Origin: an uncultured Desulfovibrio sp.
Lineage (GTDB): Bacteria > Desulfobacterota > Desulfovibrionia > Desulfovibrionales > Desulfovibrionaceae
Direction of reading: 5' to 3'
NCBI RefSeq assembly: GCF_910584445.1
Contig: NZ_CAJUBO010000003.1
Location: 89,519-153,518 of the forward strand
DNA length: 64,000 bases
This document shows positions 32,561 to 49,343 of this stretch, piece by piece. Made by a program: the position numbers and the translations under genes. The notes under the pieces were generated by a model. The model was not told the origin of the DNA and ran no database searches. It saw nothing but the letters and a program-made list of their open reading frames with translations. The first letter of the stretch is position 1. Each line of letters begins with the position of its first letter.

Positions 32561-34302
32561 AGACCGCCATGAAGATCAACCGCGTTGACACCGACCTGCT
32601 CATCCTCGGCGGCGGCTCCGCCGGACTCTGGGCGGCGCACCGCTTTGCCGAGCTTATGCCGGGCCGGAAAATCTGCATCGTGGACAAGGGACCCCAGGAC
32701 TGGGGCGGACTCATGACCATGGCCGGGGGCGATTTCGAGGCCGTCCTGCCGCCCGACACCGTGGACGGCTGGCTGGAAGACCTGGTGTACTACTTTGACG
32801 GCCTGTGCGACCAGCCGCTCATGGAGGCCCTGCTCTCGCGCTCGGCCGACCGCATGCGCGACTATGAGCGCTTCGGCTGCGAATTTTTCCACACGCCGGA
32901 CGGCAGGCTCAAGAGCGTGCCCCAGCGCGGTCTGCCCCACGTCAAGCTCTATCCGGCCCAGTTCAAGGGGCGCGGCGGCGAACTCATGGTCAGGAGCCTG
33001 GTGGCCCGGCTCAAGGATGCCGGCGTCACGCGCCTGGGGCGCATCATGCTCACGGACTACCTTGTGCAGGATGGCCGCATCACCGGCGCCGTGGGCTTCC
33101 ACAGCATCAGCGGCGAAGGCTACATTTTCAGGGCCGGCGCCGTGGTGGCCGCCACGGGCATGGGCGGCTGGAAGACCTCCTACGGCAAGAACACGCCCAC
33201 CGGCGAGGGCATGCGTATGGCCTTCGAGGCGGGCGCCGAGCTGCAGGACCTGGAATTTGCGCGCGTCTGGAACATGCCGCGCCTCTTCGCCTGGGAAGGG
33301 CAGACCCATCTTTTCCCGCTGGGCGCGCGTTTCGTGAACCGCCTGGGCGAAAATTTCATGAGCCGCTACTCGCCCGTGCTCGGGTCCAATACGGACCCGC
33401 ACTTCACCACCATCGGCATGGCGCTGGAGATCCGCGCAGGGCGCGGTCCCATCATCTTCGACGTCAGCCCCCTGCGCGACGAGGACATGGTCCTGCTCAA
33501 GCCCCAGACCGGCTGGCAGAAGCTCAACTATGAAAAACTGTGCAGGCTCGGCCTGGACCTGTTCAGGGACAATACCGAATGGGTGCCGCAGATGACCGTT
33601 TCCCACGGCGGCATCCGGGCGGAGATCGACGGTTCCACCGCCGTGAAGGGGCTTTTTGCCGCGGGCACGGCGCGCAGCCTCGAGCCGGGGGTCTATGCGG
33701 GCGGCTTCGCCCTCATGACCACGGCCGTCACCGGGCATATGGTGGGCGAAACGGCCGCCGCATGGCTCAAGGACGCGGACGCCGCGCCCGCCCTGGACGA
33801 GGCGCGGGCCGAGGCCCTGCTGGAACGGGCCTTTGCGCCTCTGCGGCCCGCGGCCGCGGACAGCCTGACGCCCAAGCAGGTCCTGACCAGGATCCAGGCG
33901 GCCGTCTTCCCCTACGATGTCTCCATCGTCAAGAACGGCCCGGCTCTGGAGCGGGCGCTGGCCGAGATCCGCCGCCTGCGCGCGGAGGAACTGCCGCGCA
34001 TGACCGCCGCGGACCCGCACTATCTGCTCAAGCTGCATGAAGTGGAGTCCGTGGCCTTTGTGAGCGAGCTTTTCGTGCGCGCCTCGCTGGAGCGCAAGGA
34101 GAGCCGGGCCGGGCACTTCCGCGAGGATTTCCCGCGGATGGACCCGGCGGGACCCGCGTGGCTCTTCATCCGGCACGGAACCGACGGCCGGCCGGAGTTC
34201 GCGCGCGAACGCGTTCCGCTGGAAAAGTGGCGCGTTCCGCTCACGCGCTGCTATCAGGACAATTTCACCTTTATGGAACCGAAGCCGGCGGAAAACGCCT
34301 AG
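32557..34302 (+). CDS. FAD-dependent oxidoreductase, AprA-like flavoprotein (second copy)
   Basis: A 581-residue flavoprotein of the same superfamily as the protein at 27164 but clearly distinct. It opens with LLILGGGSAGLWAA (FAD motif) and has the later FAD-binding AAGTARSLEPGVYAGGFALM segment and the AprA-like helical C-terminus with ELFVRASLERKESR and HFREDFPRMD. It is translationally coupled to the AprB-like ferredoxin, forming an AB-type pair. It is cytoplasmic. It may reduce or oxidise the DASS/porin substrate or a derivative of it. It is followed by a strong terminator. Whether it shares a substrate with the first copy cannot be told. Confidence 0.8.
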   Translation: MKTAMKINRVDTDLLILGGGSAGLWAAHRFAELMPGRKICIVDKGPQDWGGLMTMAGGDFEAVLPPDTVDGWLEDLVYYFDGLCDQPLMEALLSRSADRMRDYERFGCEFFHTPDGRLKSVPQRGLPHVKLYPAQFKGRGGELMVRSLVARLKDAGVTRLGRIMLTDYLVQDGRITGAVGFHSISGEGYIFRAGAVVAATGMGGWKTSYGKNTPTGEGMRMAFEAGAELQDLEFARVWNMPRLFAWEGQTHLFPLGARFVNRLGENFMSRYSPVLGSNTDPHFTTIGMALEIRAGRGPIIFDVSPLRDEDMVLLKPQTGWQKLNYEKLCRLGLDLFRDNTEWVPQMTVSHGGIRAEIDGSTAVKGLFAAGTARSLEPGVYAGGFALMTTAVTGHMVGETAAAWLKDADAAPALDEARAEALLERAFAPLRPAAADSLTPKQVLTRIQAAVFPYDVSIVKNGPALERALAEIRRLRAEELPRMTAADPHYLLKLHEVESVAFVSELFVRASLERKESRAGHFREDFPRMDPAGPAWLFIRHGTDGRPEFARERVPLEKWRVPLTRCYQDNFTFMEPKPAENA

Positions 34303-34315
34303 CCAACGTTCCAGC

Positions 34316-34363
34316 GGCAAACGAAACAGGCCGTCCCCGCGGGGATGGCCTGTTTCGTTTGCC
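34316..34363. terminator. Long bidirectional terminator after the flavoprotein operon
   Basis: A 23-bp stem with one G-U pair, opening with GGCAAACGAAACAGG and closing with its T-rich complement. It ends the operon and also faces the tRNA-Leu gene on the other strand. Confidence 0.88.
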
Positions 34364-34446
34364 GTGGCGATGATGATACACAACGACGATGCAAAAATAC
34401 GCCGCAAAAAAGGGACCGCATTGCCGCGATCCCTTGCCTGCTGTTC

Positions 34447-34533
34447 TGGTACCGGGAGCGAGACTTGAACTCGCAAGGGCGTGAACCCGGCGGATTTTGA
34501 GTCCGCTGCGTCTACCAATTCCACCATCCCGGC
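34447..34533 (-). tRNA. tRNA-Leu (anticodon CAA)
   Basis: An 87-base cloverleaf with the long variable arm of class II tRNAs, anticodon loop CTCAAAA and an encoded CCA end. The acceptor stem GCCGGGA pairs with TCCCGGT. It reads UUG codons. Confidence 0.95.
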
Positions 34534-34696
34534 ACGGGCGAAACCCCAACGTGCCTGTCGGCACTGGGATTTTCTAGTCCGGTGCGCGCGATTCGTCAAG
34601 CGCTGTTCCCTGCCGCCGGGGCGCACGCGCGCTGAACGCATGCGGAGGGCTTCCGCCCGGGTGCGGCGGTGCCAAAAAATTTTCTCAAAAAAAGCA

Positions 34697-34726
34697 TTGA
34701 ATTTTAACCGCCACGTCAAGTAAAAT
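34697..34726 (+). promoter_or_regulatory. Sigma-70 promoter of the second TRAP operon
   Basis: TTGAAT, an 18-base spacer and TAAAAT match the consensus at 4 and 5 of 6 positions in an AT-rich patch. Transcription would start near 34733, leaving a leader of about 160 bases before dctP. Confidence 0.55.
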
Positions 34727-34732
34727 TGGTTC

Positions 34733-34894
34733 CAAGCGATAGCTCCACGGATCTTTGCGATCCATCCTGGCGCGGCATGGGCGCCACCGGAAAGCCGGTG
34801 GGGCTTCCGCAATGCCCCGCCGCCACGTCTCCCGGTCGGTACGCGGCGGAAACGGCGGGGCAGCCGGGTTCACCATCAAAGGAGGATTTCTGTG
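34733..34894 (+). other. Structured 5' leader of the second TRAP operon
   Basis: The leader can fold into a series of hairpins: GGATC-GATCC (34749-34763), CCACCGG-AAAG-CCGGTGG (34784-34801), GGGGC-GCCCC (34800-34818, competing with the previous one) and CCGCCGC-GCGGCGG (34817-34849). Overlapping alternatives are typical of regulatory leaders but also arise by chance in GC-rich DNA. I could not assign it to a known riboswitch class. Confidence 0.35.
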
Positions 34895-35908
34895 ATGAAA
34901 CGTCTTCTCGCCATGTGCGTGGCGCTGGGTCTGTTCTGCGGTCTGGCGCTCTCCGTTGCCCCCTCGGCGGAGGCCAAAACGATCATCAAGATCGCGGGCA
35001 TGAAACCCGAGGGCGAGCCGGAAACCATTGGCATGCACAAGTTCGGGGAATATCTGGAAAAACTTTCCAATGGCAAGTACGAAGTCAAGGTTTACCCCAA
35101 CAGCCAGCTGGGCAAGGAAGACTCCTACATCGACCAGACCCGGCGCGGCACCATCCAGATGTGCGCCACGGGCACCCAGATGTCCAAGTTCCATCCGGCC
35201 ATGGCCATGCTGGAAACGCCCATGCTCTATGAAGACCTTGACCATGCCCATCGCGCCATGCAGGGCGACACCTTCAAGCTCATCACGGACGGCTTCACCG
35301 AAAAGTCCGGCATGCGCACCATGAACGTCTTCCCGCTTGGCTTCCGCCACTTCTACACCAAGAAGCCCGTGAAGAGCATCGACGACATCAAGGGCCTGAA
35401 GATGCGCGTGCCCAATATTCCGCTCTACACCAACTTCGCCAAGGAGGCCGGCATCTCCGGCCAGCCCATGCCCTTCGCGGAAGTCATGACCTCCATCGAG
35501 TCCGGCGCCATCGACGGCGGCGACAGCCCCCTGAGCGACATCGCCTCCACCGGCGTGTACGAGTACGCCCCCGAAGTGACCAAGACCGGCCACATCCTGG
35601 TGCTGCACTCCCTGTTCATCAATGACAAGTTCTACAAGAGCCTGCCCGAACAGGACCGCAAGTGGTTCGACCAGGCCGCCAACCAGGCCGCCGAGGACGT
35701 GTGGAAGCTGATGGTCCAGGCCGACGAGGACGCGGCCAAGAAGATCACCGCGGGCAAGGGCCATATCTCCGAGCCTACCCCCGAACTGAAGAAGTACATG
35801 ACCGAAGCCGGCGAGCGCAGCTGGACCCTCTTCACCGATCCGAAGAGCAAGCAGCATGTGCCCAACGCCAAGGAGATCCTCGAGAGCGCCAAGCGCTACG
35901 CGAAGTAG
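34895..35908 (+). CDS. dctP: TRAP transporter substrate-binding protein (DctP family), second system
   Basis: A 337-residue periplasmic binding protein with a signal peptide (MKRLLAMCVALGLFCGLAL, cleavage after AEA). It has the family core DDIKGLKMRVPNIPLYTNF with the ligand-binding Arg, and ESGAIDGGDSPLSD. GGAGG lies 9 bases before the ATG at 34895; a GTG at 34892 is an alternative start. It shares only the family pattern with the DctP at 16942, so the ligand may differ. No catabolic gene is attached, so its ligand (C4-dicarboxylate, sulfonate or other acid) cannot be inferred. Confidence 0.9.
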   Translation: MKRLLAMCVALGLFCGLALSVAPSAEAKTIIKIAGMKPEGEPETIGMHKFGEYLEKLSNGKYEVKVYPNSQLGKEDSYIDQTRRGTIQMCATGTQMSKFHPAMAMLETPMLYEDLDHAHRAMQGDTFKLITDGFTEKSGMRTMNVFPLGFRHFYTKKPVKSIDDIKGLKMRVPNIPLYTNFAKEAGISGQPMPFAEVMTSIESGAIDGGDSPLSDIASTGVYEYAPEVTKTGHILVLHSLFINDKFYKSLPEQDRKWFDQAANQAAEDVWKLMVQADEDAAKKITAGKGHISEPTPELKKYMTEAGERSWTLFTDPKSKQHVPNAKEILESAKRYAK

Positions 35909-35920
35909 GTCCCGTTCCTC

Positions 35921-35951
35921 CGGGGTCCCGTGCCGGAGGCATGGGACCCCG
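35921..35951 (+). terminator. Hairpin after the second dctP
   Basis: A 14-bp stem with one G-U pair around a 3-base loop, just after the dctP stop, followed by only TTT. It probably lowers expression of the permease genes relative to the binding protein. Confidence 0.65.
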
Positions 35952-36258
35952 TTTGCCCTGTCCCGCCCGGTCGCGGCCCGCCCCACGGCGGCCACGCGGG
36001 CGGAGAGACATGAGCGGCCGTCGGCCAGCGGCACGGCAACGGCGGCCCGCACAGGCTTCCTGCCTGCGTGCGGCGGCAGCCGGAGGCAGCCGGCACATGC
36101 GGCCCCGGGCGGCCCTTCCGCGCGGAGGCAACGACGGCCGGGCTGCCAGAGGGCCGGGCCACTGCGGTTTTGCGGCGCACCGGCAACGCCGGCGCTGGAT
36201 GTTCCTGCGGAAATTTCCGCTCCCTCTCCACTCCCGATCATCCGTTGATGAGGTCATT
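35952..36258. other. Spacer between dctP and dctQ, no gene seen
   Basis: About 300 very GC-rich bases. Open frames here are shadows without family resemblance, and no clear promoter was seen. Confidence 0.5.
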
Positions 36259-36837
36259 ATGCCAACACAGCCCGACAAGGAAACGCAGGACAGCGCCAGA
36301 GACCCGGCCGAATACGCACAAGTTCTGGATACGGTTCCGGAGTCCGAGCCTGCTCCCAAGCAGGATACCGTTGGTGAATTTCTCTTCCAGATTTTTTGCG
36401 CCGTCATCTTTCTGGGCATGATCGGTCTTGTGTTCTACAACGCCATGCTGCGCTACCTGTTCTCTTCCAGCTATCCCCCCAGCGAGGAATGGGCCAGGTT
36501 CCTCTTCATCTACATCACGTTTTTCGGCTCCATCGAGGCCTTCTACCGGAAAAAGCACATCGCGGTGGACATGTTCGTGGACATGCTCCACGGCGTCTCC
36601 CGGAAGACCGTCGAGATCATCGCGAGCCTCGTCGGCATGGCGGTCGTGGGCGTCCTGCTGTGGGGCGGCGTGGTCTATGTGATGTCCACCTATGACCAGG
36701 AATCGGTGTCCACCGGCGTGAACATGACGTTCATTTACGGCACCCTGCCGATCATGGCCGCCGCGGCGCTCATCATCCAGCTGCGGGACTTCATCGCGCT
36801 GCTGAGGCGCCCCGTCTCCGAATTCGAGAAGGCGTAG
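36259..36837 (+). CDS. dctQ: TRAP transporter small permease subunit (DctQ family), second system
   Basis: A 192-residue membrane protein with an unusual polar N-terminal extension of about 38 residues before the first of four helices. The DctQ landmark is SEEWARFLFIYITFFGSIEAF, followed by the basic loop YRKKHIAVDMF. It is separated from dctP by 350 bases including a hairpin, and from dctM by 9 bases. It is the small subunit of the sodium-driven permease. Confidence 0.88.
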   Translation: MPTQPDKETQDSARDPAEYAQVLDTVPESEPAPKQDTVGEFLFQIFCAVIFLGMIGLVFYNAMLRYLFSSSYPPSEEWARFLFIYITFFGSIEAFYRKKHIAVDMFVDMLHGVSRKTVEIIASLVGMAVVGVLLWGGVVYVMSTYDQESVSTGVNMTFIYGTLPIMAAAALIIQLRDFIALLRRPVSEFEKA

Positions 36838-36846
36838 GGGGGAACC

Positions 36847-38133
36847 ATGGAACTGTTCATCTTTCTTGCGACCCTTTTCTTCTTTCTCGCCTTCGGCATT
36901 CCCATCTGTCTTGTGCTGGTGATCTGCGCCCTGGTGCTCATGGCCTATTCGGGCTTTTTCGACCCGATCATCATCGCCACCACCATGCTGGACGGGGCCA
37001 ACAACTATCCGCTCATGGCTATCCCCTTCTTCGTCTTCGCGGGCGAGATCATGGCCGCGGGCGGCCTTTCGCAGCGGGTCGTCCAGCTCGCCCAGCTCAT
37101 GATGGGCCGGGTGCGCGGCGGCCTCGGCTATGCGGCCGTCGTTTCCAGCATCATCTTTGCCGGTCTCATGGGCAGTTCCGTGGGCGAGGCCGCGGCCCTC
37201 GGCTCGCTGCTGCTGCCGATGATGAAAGAAGTGGGCTACAAGCCGGGCCGGGCCGGGGCCATCATCTCCTCCGGCGCCATCCTTGGTCCCATCATCCCGC
37301 CTTCCACCAACTTCATCCTCCTGGGCGCGACGGTGGGCGGCCTTTCCATCACCAAGCTGTTCATGATCGGCCTGTTCCCGGGCATCTTCATCGGCCTGGC
37401 GCTCATGACCGTGTGGTTCTTCATCGTCCGCATCGACGGCTACAATGAGACCATCACCTTCACCCGGCAGGAAAAGATCAAGATCATTCTCGATTCCACC
37501 CCGGCCTTCCTCATGCCGGTCCTGCTTCTGGGCGGCATCCGCTTCGGCATCTTCACCCCCACGGAAGGCGGCGCCTTCGCCTCCGTCTATGCCATTGTGG
37601 TCTGCGTGCTCTACTACCGCGAGCTTACCGTCAAGCAACTGCTGCGGGTGAGCGCCGCGGCGGCCCGCACCACGTCCGTGGTCATGCTCATCGTAGCCAC
37701 CGCGTCGGCCGTGGGCTATTTCATCACCTCCGCCGACATTCCCCAGCAGATGGGCGCGCTCTTCGAGCCGCTGATGGATTCCCCCATCCTGCTGCTCCTG
37801 TGCATCAATATCTTCCTGTTCCTCATCGGCATGGTCATGGATCTTACGCCCAACATCCTGATCTTCGCCCCGGTCTTCTTCCCCATGATCCAGCAGGCCG
37901 GCATCGATCCCTACTACTTCGGCCTGCTCTTCATCCTCAACCTCGGCATCGGCGTCATCACGCCGCCGGTGGGCACGGTGCTCTATGTCGTCTGCGGCGT
38001 GGGCAACATCAAGATCGTGGAACTGGTCAAGCATCTGATCCCCTTCCTGCTGATGGAGATCTTCATGCTCTTCCTGCTCCTCTTCTTCCCCAAGCTCTCG
38101 CTCGCGCCCATGAACTGGCTGATGGGCAACTAG
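36847..38133 (+). CDS. dctM: TRAP transporter large permease subunit (DctM family), second system
   Basis: A 428-residue inner-membrane protein with about 12 helices, carrying the DctM repeats GSSVGEAAALGSLLLPMM with SGAILGPIIPPSTNFIL, and LNLGIGVITPPVGTVLYVVCGV. It follows dctQ after a GGGGGGAACC ribosome site and ends 26 bases before a perfect terminator. It forms the transport channel for the anion bound by the DctP at 34895. Confidence 0.92.
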   Translation: MELFIFLATLFFFLAFGIPICLVLVICALVLMAYSGFFDPIIIATTMLDGANNYPLMAIPFFVFAGEIMAAGGLSQRVVQLAQLMMGRVRGGLGYAAVVSSIIFAGLMGSSVGEAAALGSLLLPMMKEVGYKPGRAGAIISSGAILGPIIPPSTNFILLGATVGGLSITKLFMIGLFPGIFIGLALMTVWFFIVRIDGYNETITFTRQEKIKIILDSTPAFLMPVLLLGGIRFGIFTPTEGGAFASVYAIVVCVLYYRELTVKQLLRVSAAAARTTSVVMLIVATASAVGYFITSADIPQQMGALFEPLMDSPILLLLCINIFLFLIGMVMDLTPNILIFAPVFFPMIQQAGIDPYYFGLLFILNLGIGVITPPVGTVLYVVCGVGNIKIVELVKHLIPFLLMEIFMLFLLLFFPKLSLAPMNWLMGN

Positions 38134-38159
38134 CCCCTCCCGCCCCGTTCCGCTCCCTG

Positions 38160-38190
38160 ACCCCGGCCGCTCAGCGCGGCCGGGGTTTTT
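38160..38190 (+). terminator. Rho-independent terminator of the second TRAP operon
   Basis: ACCCCGGCCGC, loop TCAGC, GCGGCCGGGGT and a T-run: a textbook structure. Confidence 0.95.
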
Positions 38191-38299
38191 CAGCGCCTTT
38201 TCCCCTCATGCGCGGCGATGCGGGAGAGCGCCCCCCCGGCTTGCCATCCGCCGTGTTTTCCTCCATGCTGCGTGAAACCGGAAACCAGCAGGAGCCTCC

Positions 38300-39658
38300 A
38301 TGCCTTCTTCTTCCTTTGCCGTGGTCGGCGCCGGCCTTGCGGGCTGCGAATGCGCCCTGCAACTGGCGCGCGCGGGCCATGCGGTGACGCTCTTTGAGCA
38401 AAAGCCCCTTTTCCGTTCCCCGGCGCATGTGAGCGACCTGTGCGCGGAGCTGGTGTGCTCCAATTCCCTGCGCTCGGACGAACGCACCTCCGGCGTGGGC
38501 CTGCTCAAGGCCGAGATGCGCGTCCTGGGCAGCGTTTTCCTGTCCACGGCGGATGCCTGCCGCGTGCCCGCGGGCAAGGCGCTGGCCGTGGACCGCGAGG
38601 CATTCGCCCGCGCCATGACCGGGGCGGTGGAAGCCCACCCGGGCATCAGCGTGCGGCATGCGCGCATCGAGAGCCTGGACGACCCGGAGCTGGCCCGCCA
38701 CGGTGGCGCGGGCATCGTCATTGCGGCGGGTCCCCTGGCTTCCGACGGGCTTTCCGCCGCGCTGGGCGCGGTCATCGGCAGGGAATACTGCTATTTTTAT
38801 GACGCCATCGCGCCCATCGTCTGGACGCACTCGCTGGACAGGTCGGTGGTTTTCCGCGCTTCGCGCTACGGCGCGGAAAACGGCGAGGCCGAAGGCGAGG
38901 GCGACTACCTCAACTGCCCCATGAGCCGCGAGGAATACGAGACCTTTTTCGCGGCGCTGTGTGCGGGACGCGTCATGGAGACCCGGGACTTCGAGCGGGA
39001 AGTCCACTTTGAAGGCTGCATGCCGCTGGAGGCCCTTGCCCGGCGCGGCCCGAGGACGCTGACCTTCGGGCCGCTCAAGCCCGTGGGCTTTGTGGACCCG
39101 CGCACCGGACGGCGGCCATGGGCCGTGCTTCAGCTCCGGGCGGAGAATGCCAATGCGGAGACCTGCAATCTGGTGGGCTGCCAGACAAAGCTCCTCCAGG
39201 CGGAGCAGGAGCGCATCTTCCGTCTGGTGCCCGGCATGGAAAATGCCGAGTTTGCCCGCTATGGCAGCATGCACCGCAATACCTACGTCAATGCGCCGGA
39301 AGCGCTCACCCCGGAGCTGGAGCTGAAAAACCGGCCCGGCGTCTTCCTTGCCGGGCAGATCTCCGGCGTGGAGGGCTATGTGGAATCCGCGGCCAGCGGA
39401 CTCTGGCTTGGCCTGTTCCTCGCGGCGCGCGCTGGCGGCCGCAGCCTGCCCATGCCGCCGCCGGAAACGGCTCTGGGCGCGCTGCTTGGACATCTGCGGC
39501 GGCCGGAGAAACGCTTCCAGCCGTCCAATGTCCATTTCGGCCTCATGCCGGAGCTGGAGGAACACGCGCGCAAAAAGGAACGCAAGGCCCTCTACGCCGC
39601 CCGCGCCGAAGCCGCGTTTGCCCGCTGGCTGGCCGCAAGCGGCCTACGGAACGGATGA
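38300..39658 (+). CDS. trmFO: tRNA (uracil-5-)-methyltransferase TrmFO, folate/FAD-dependent
   Basis: A 452-residue cytoplasmic flavoprotein that makes ribothymidine at U54 of tRNAs using methylene-tetrahydrofolate. The FAD motif is V-G-A-G-L-A-G-C-E at the N-terminus, followed by the highly characteristic CAELVCSNSLRS, YDAIAPIV and YGSMHRNTYVNAP. The C-terminus has FLAGQISGVEGYVESAASGL. Length is normal for the family. The ATG at 38300 follows CAGGAGCCTCC. It stands alone after a terminator and is followed 23 bases later by an unrelated methyltransferase. Confidence 0.95.
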   Translation: MPSSSFAVVGAGLAGCECALQLARAGHAVTLFEQKPLFRSPAHVSDLCAELVCSNSLRSDERTSGVGLLKAEMRVLGSVFLSTADACRVPAGKALAVDREAFARAMTGAVEAHPGISVRHARIESLDDPELARHGGAGIVIAAGPLASDGLSAALGAVIGREYCYFYDAIAPIVWTHSLDRSVVFRASRYGAENGEAEGEGDYLNCPMSREEYETFFAALCAGRVMETRDFEREVHFEGCMPLEALARRGPRTLTFGPLKPVGFVDPRTGRRPWAVLQLRAENANAETCNLVGCQTKLLQAEQERIFRLVPGMENAEFARYGSMHRNTYVNAPEALTPELELKNRPGVFLAGQISGVEGYVESAASGLWLGLFLAARAGGRSLPMPPPETALGALLGHLRRPEKRFQPSNVHFGLMPELEEHARKKERKALYAARAEAAFARWLAASGLRNG

Positions 39659-39681
39659 CTTTCCCAACCCTGGAGAAATCC

Positions 39682-40425
39682 ATGCAATGGGATTCCGCGC
39701 TGTATGACACACAGCATGACTTTGTGGCGGAATACGGCAAGGGGCTTCTGGAATGTATCGCTCCCGATGCATCCCAGTCCATTCTTGACCTCGGCTGCGG
39801 CACCGGGACACTGACGGACCAGCTGGCCGCCCGTGCGGGCAGCGTTGTGGGCATTGATGCATCGCCGGAGATGATTGGCAGGGCAAAACAGCGCTTTCCG
39901 CATCTTGCCTTCATGGTCGGTGACGCGCTGAGCCTGCCCTTTGAACGCCAGTTCGATATCGTCTTTTCCAATGCCGTCTTTCACTGGATACCCGACCACG
40001 ACCGCCTGCTGAAAAGAATTCGCCGCGCCTTGAAGGCCCAGGGGCGGCTGATATGCGAGTTTGGCGCGCGAGGAAACGTGGCGACTATCGAAGAGGCCTT
40101 TTCCCGCGCCTGCGGAGAGCATGGTTATGCCTATACCGGCAGGTTCACGTTTCCCACGGCGGAAACGTTTGCGAGTCTCCTTGTGGACAACCGTTTCACC
40201 TGTGAGCAGGCAGTGGCCTATGACCGCCCAACGCCCCTGCGCGGCGGCGAACAGGGCTTGCGGAACTGGATGCGGCAGTTTTTTGCCGCCGACCTGGGGA
40301 CGATGCCTGAAAGACGGCAAGAAGCGCTTCTGGAGCGCGTGGAAGAACTGACGCGCCCCCGCCTGTGGAACGGCAGCGTCTGGATGGCGGATTACAGGCG
40401 ATTGCGGGTGGTGGCGCGGAGCTGA
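39682..40425 (+). CDS. Class I SAM-dependent methyltransferase
   Basis: A 247-residue soluble methyltransferase. SAM motif I is L-D-L-G-C-G-T-G-T near residue 37, the acidic motif II is GSVVGIDASPEM, and FSNAVFHWIPDH resembles BioC and trans-aconitate methyltransferase (Tam). Those two are the best guesses for its substrate class. The ATG at 39682 has GGAG 6 bases upstream; an in-frame ATG at 39655 overlaps the trmFO stop and is possible. It looks somewhat less GC-rich than its neighbours, which could mean later acquisition. Confidence 0.8.
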   Translation: MQWDSALYDTQHDFVAEYGKGLLECIAPDASQSILDLGCGTGTLTDQLAARAGSVVGIDASPEMIGRAKQRFPHLAFMVGDALSLPFERQFDIVFSNAVFHWIPDHDRLLKRIRRALKAQGRLICEFGARGNVATIEEAFSRACGEHGYAYTGRFTFPTAETFASLLVDNRFTCEQAVAYDRPTPLRGGEQGLRNWMRQFFAADLGTMPERRQEALLERVEELTRPRLWNGSVWMADYRRLRVVARS

Positions 40426-40450
40426 GCGGCACAGGTAGCGCGAACCGTAA

Positions 40451-40478
40451 AGGACCCGACCGTTTCCGGACGGGTCCT
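40451..40478. terminator. Terminator hairpin between convergent genes
   Basis: AGGACCCG and CGGGTCCT enclose a short inner stem with one A-A mismatch. It lies between the methyltransferase and rpoC and probably serves both strands. Confidence 0.7.
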
Positions 40479-40503
40479 CTGCGTCATGTCTTTCAGGCAG
40501 CGC

Positions 40504-44673
<4,170 letters not shown>

Positions 44674-44776
44674 ATATCTCTACCCTGCCTTGTGAAAAGC
44701 TCGTTGAGGGTCTTCGCTCCGCCGCTTCCGGGCGGCCGCGCCGGGGTCCGGGGCCGCAGCGCAGCCCAGGAGCCGC

Positions 44777-48913
<4,137 letters not shown>

Positions 48914-49343
48914 GAGTACCTCAAGAGGTCTAGCGGTTGCGTCCGCCACGGGAAAAAGGGGACTCGCGCCGTGGCTGTGCCGGGAACGCGCGTCGGGGGA
49001 AACGCCAAACACTACCTGCCGAACGCGACAAAGACGACAAAAACCCATCCCTGCCGGACCGCAGGGCCTGGGTCATTGCGCCATGTATTTAAAAAAACCT
49101 TCTTTTGCAGCAGGTTATCGAAAGCAGAACTGCACCCTCCCGCATGCTTCGTGAACGAAATCAAATATCCACAATTTCAACATTTGGCAAGTGCGCGGAA
49201 AAAGAAATTTTCGGGACGGCCGCGCAACGCCCCCGGCCGCCGTCCGGTGCCCTCCCCTTTCCCGGACTTTTGCGATCTCCCCGCAGCGCGGGCGGGGCGG
49301 CCGGCCCCCTGTCCGCACGCGCGCCGCGCAGGACCAAGAGCGG
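48914..49343. promoter_or_regulatory. Long rpoB leader region
   Basis: 430 bases between the glycosyltransferase stop and rpoB, AT-rich around 49080-49200. On the minus strand TTGCCA (49185-49190), 17 bases and TATTTG (49162-49167) form a weak promoter candidate that would give rpoBC its own start. No gene is visible. Confidence 0.35.

Noticed and set aside
27164..34302. Calling the AprA/AprB-like genes a true APS reductase
   Set aside because: Likeness is limited to the superfamily core and C-terminal pattern; the ferredoxin lacks the long AprB tail, and no sat or qmo genes are near.
34784..34850. Possible cobalamin riboswitch core in the TRAP leader (GGTG, TTCC, GCCCCGCC order)
   Set aside because: The B12 box and the full set of conserved loops are absent, the leader is too short, and there is no cobalamin-related gene downstream.
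48914..49048. Earlier start for rpoB at 49048
   Set aside because: The extra 45 residues have no counterpart in Rpo[13 protein letters not shown] at 48913 with a GAGG site fits the family.
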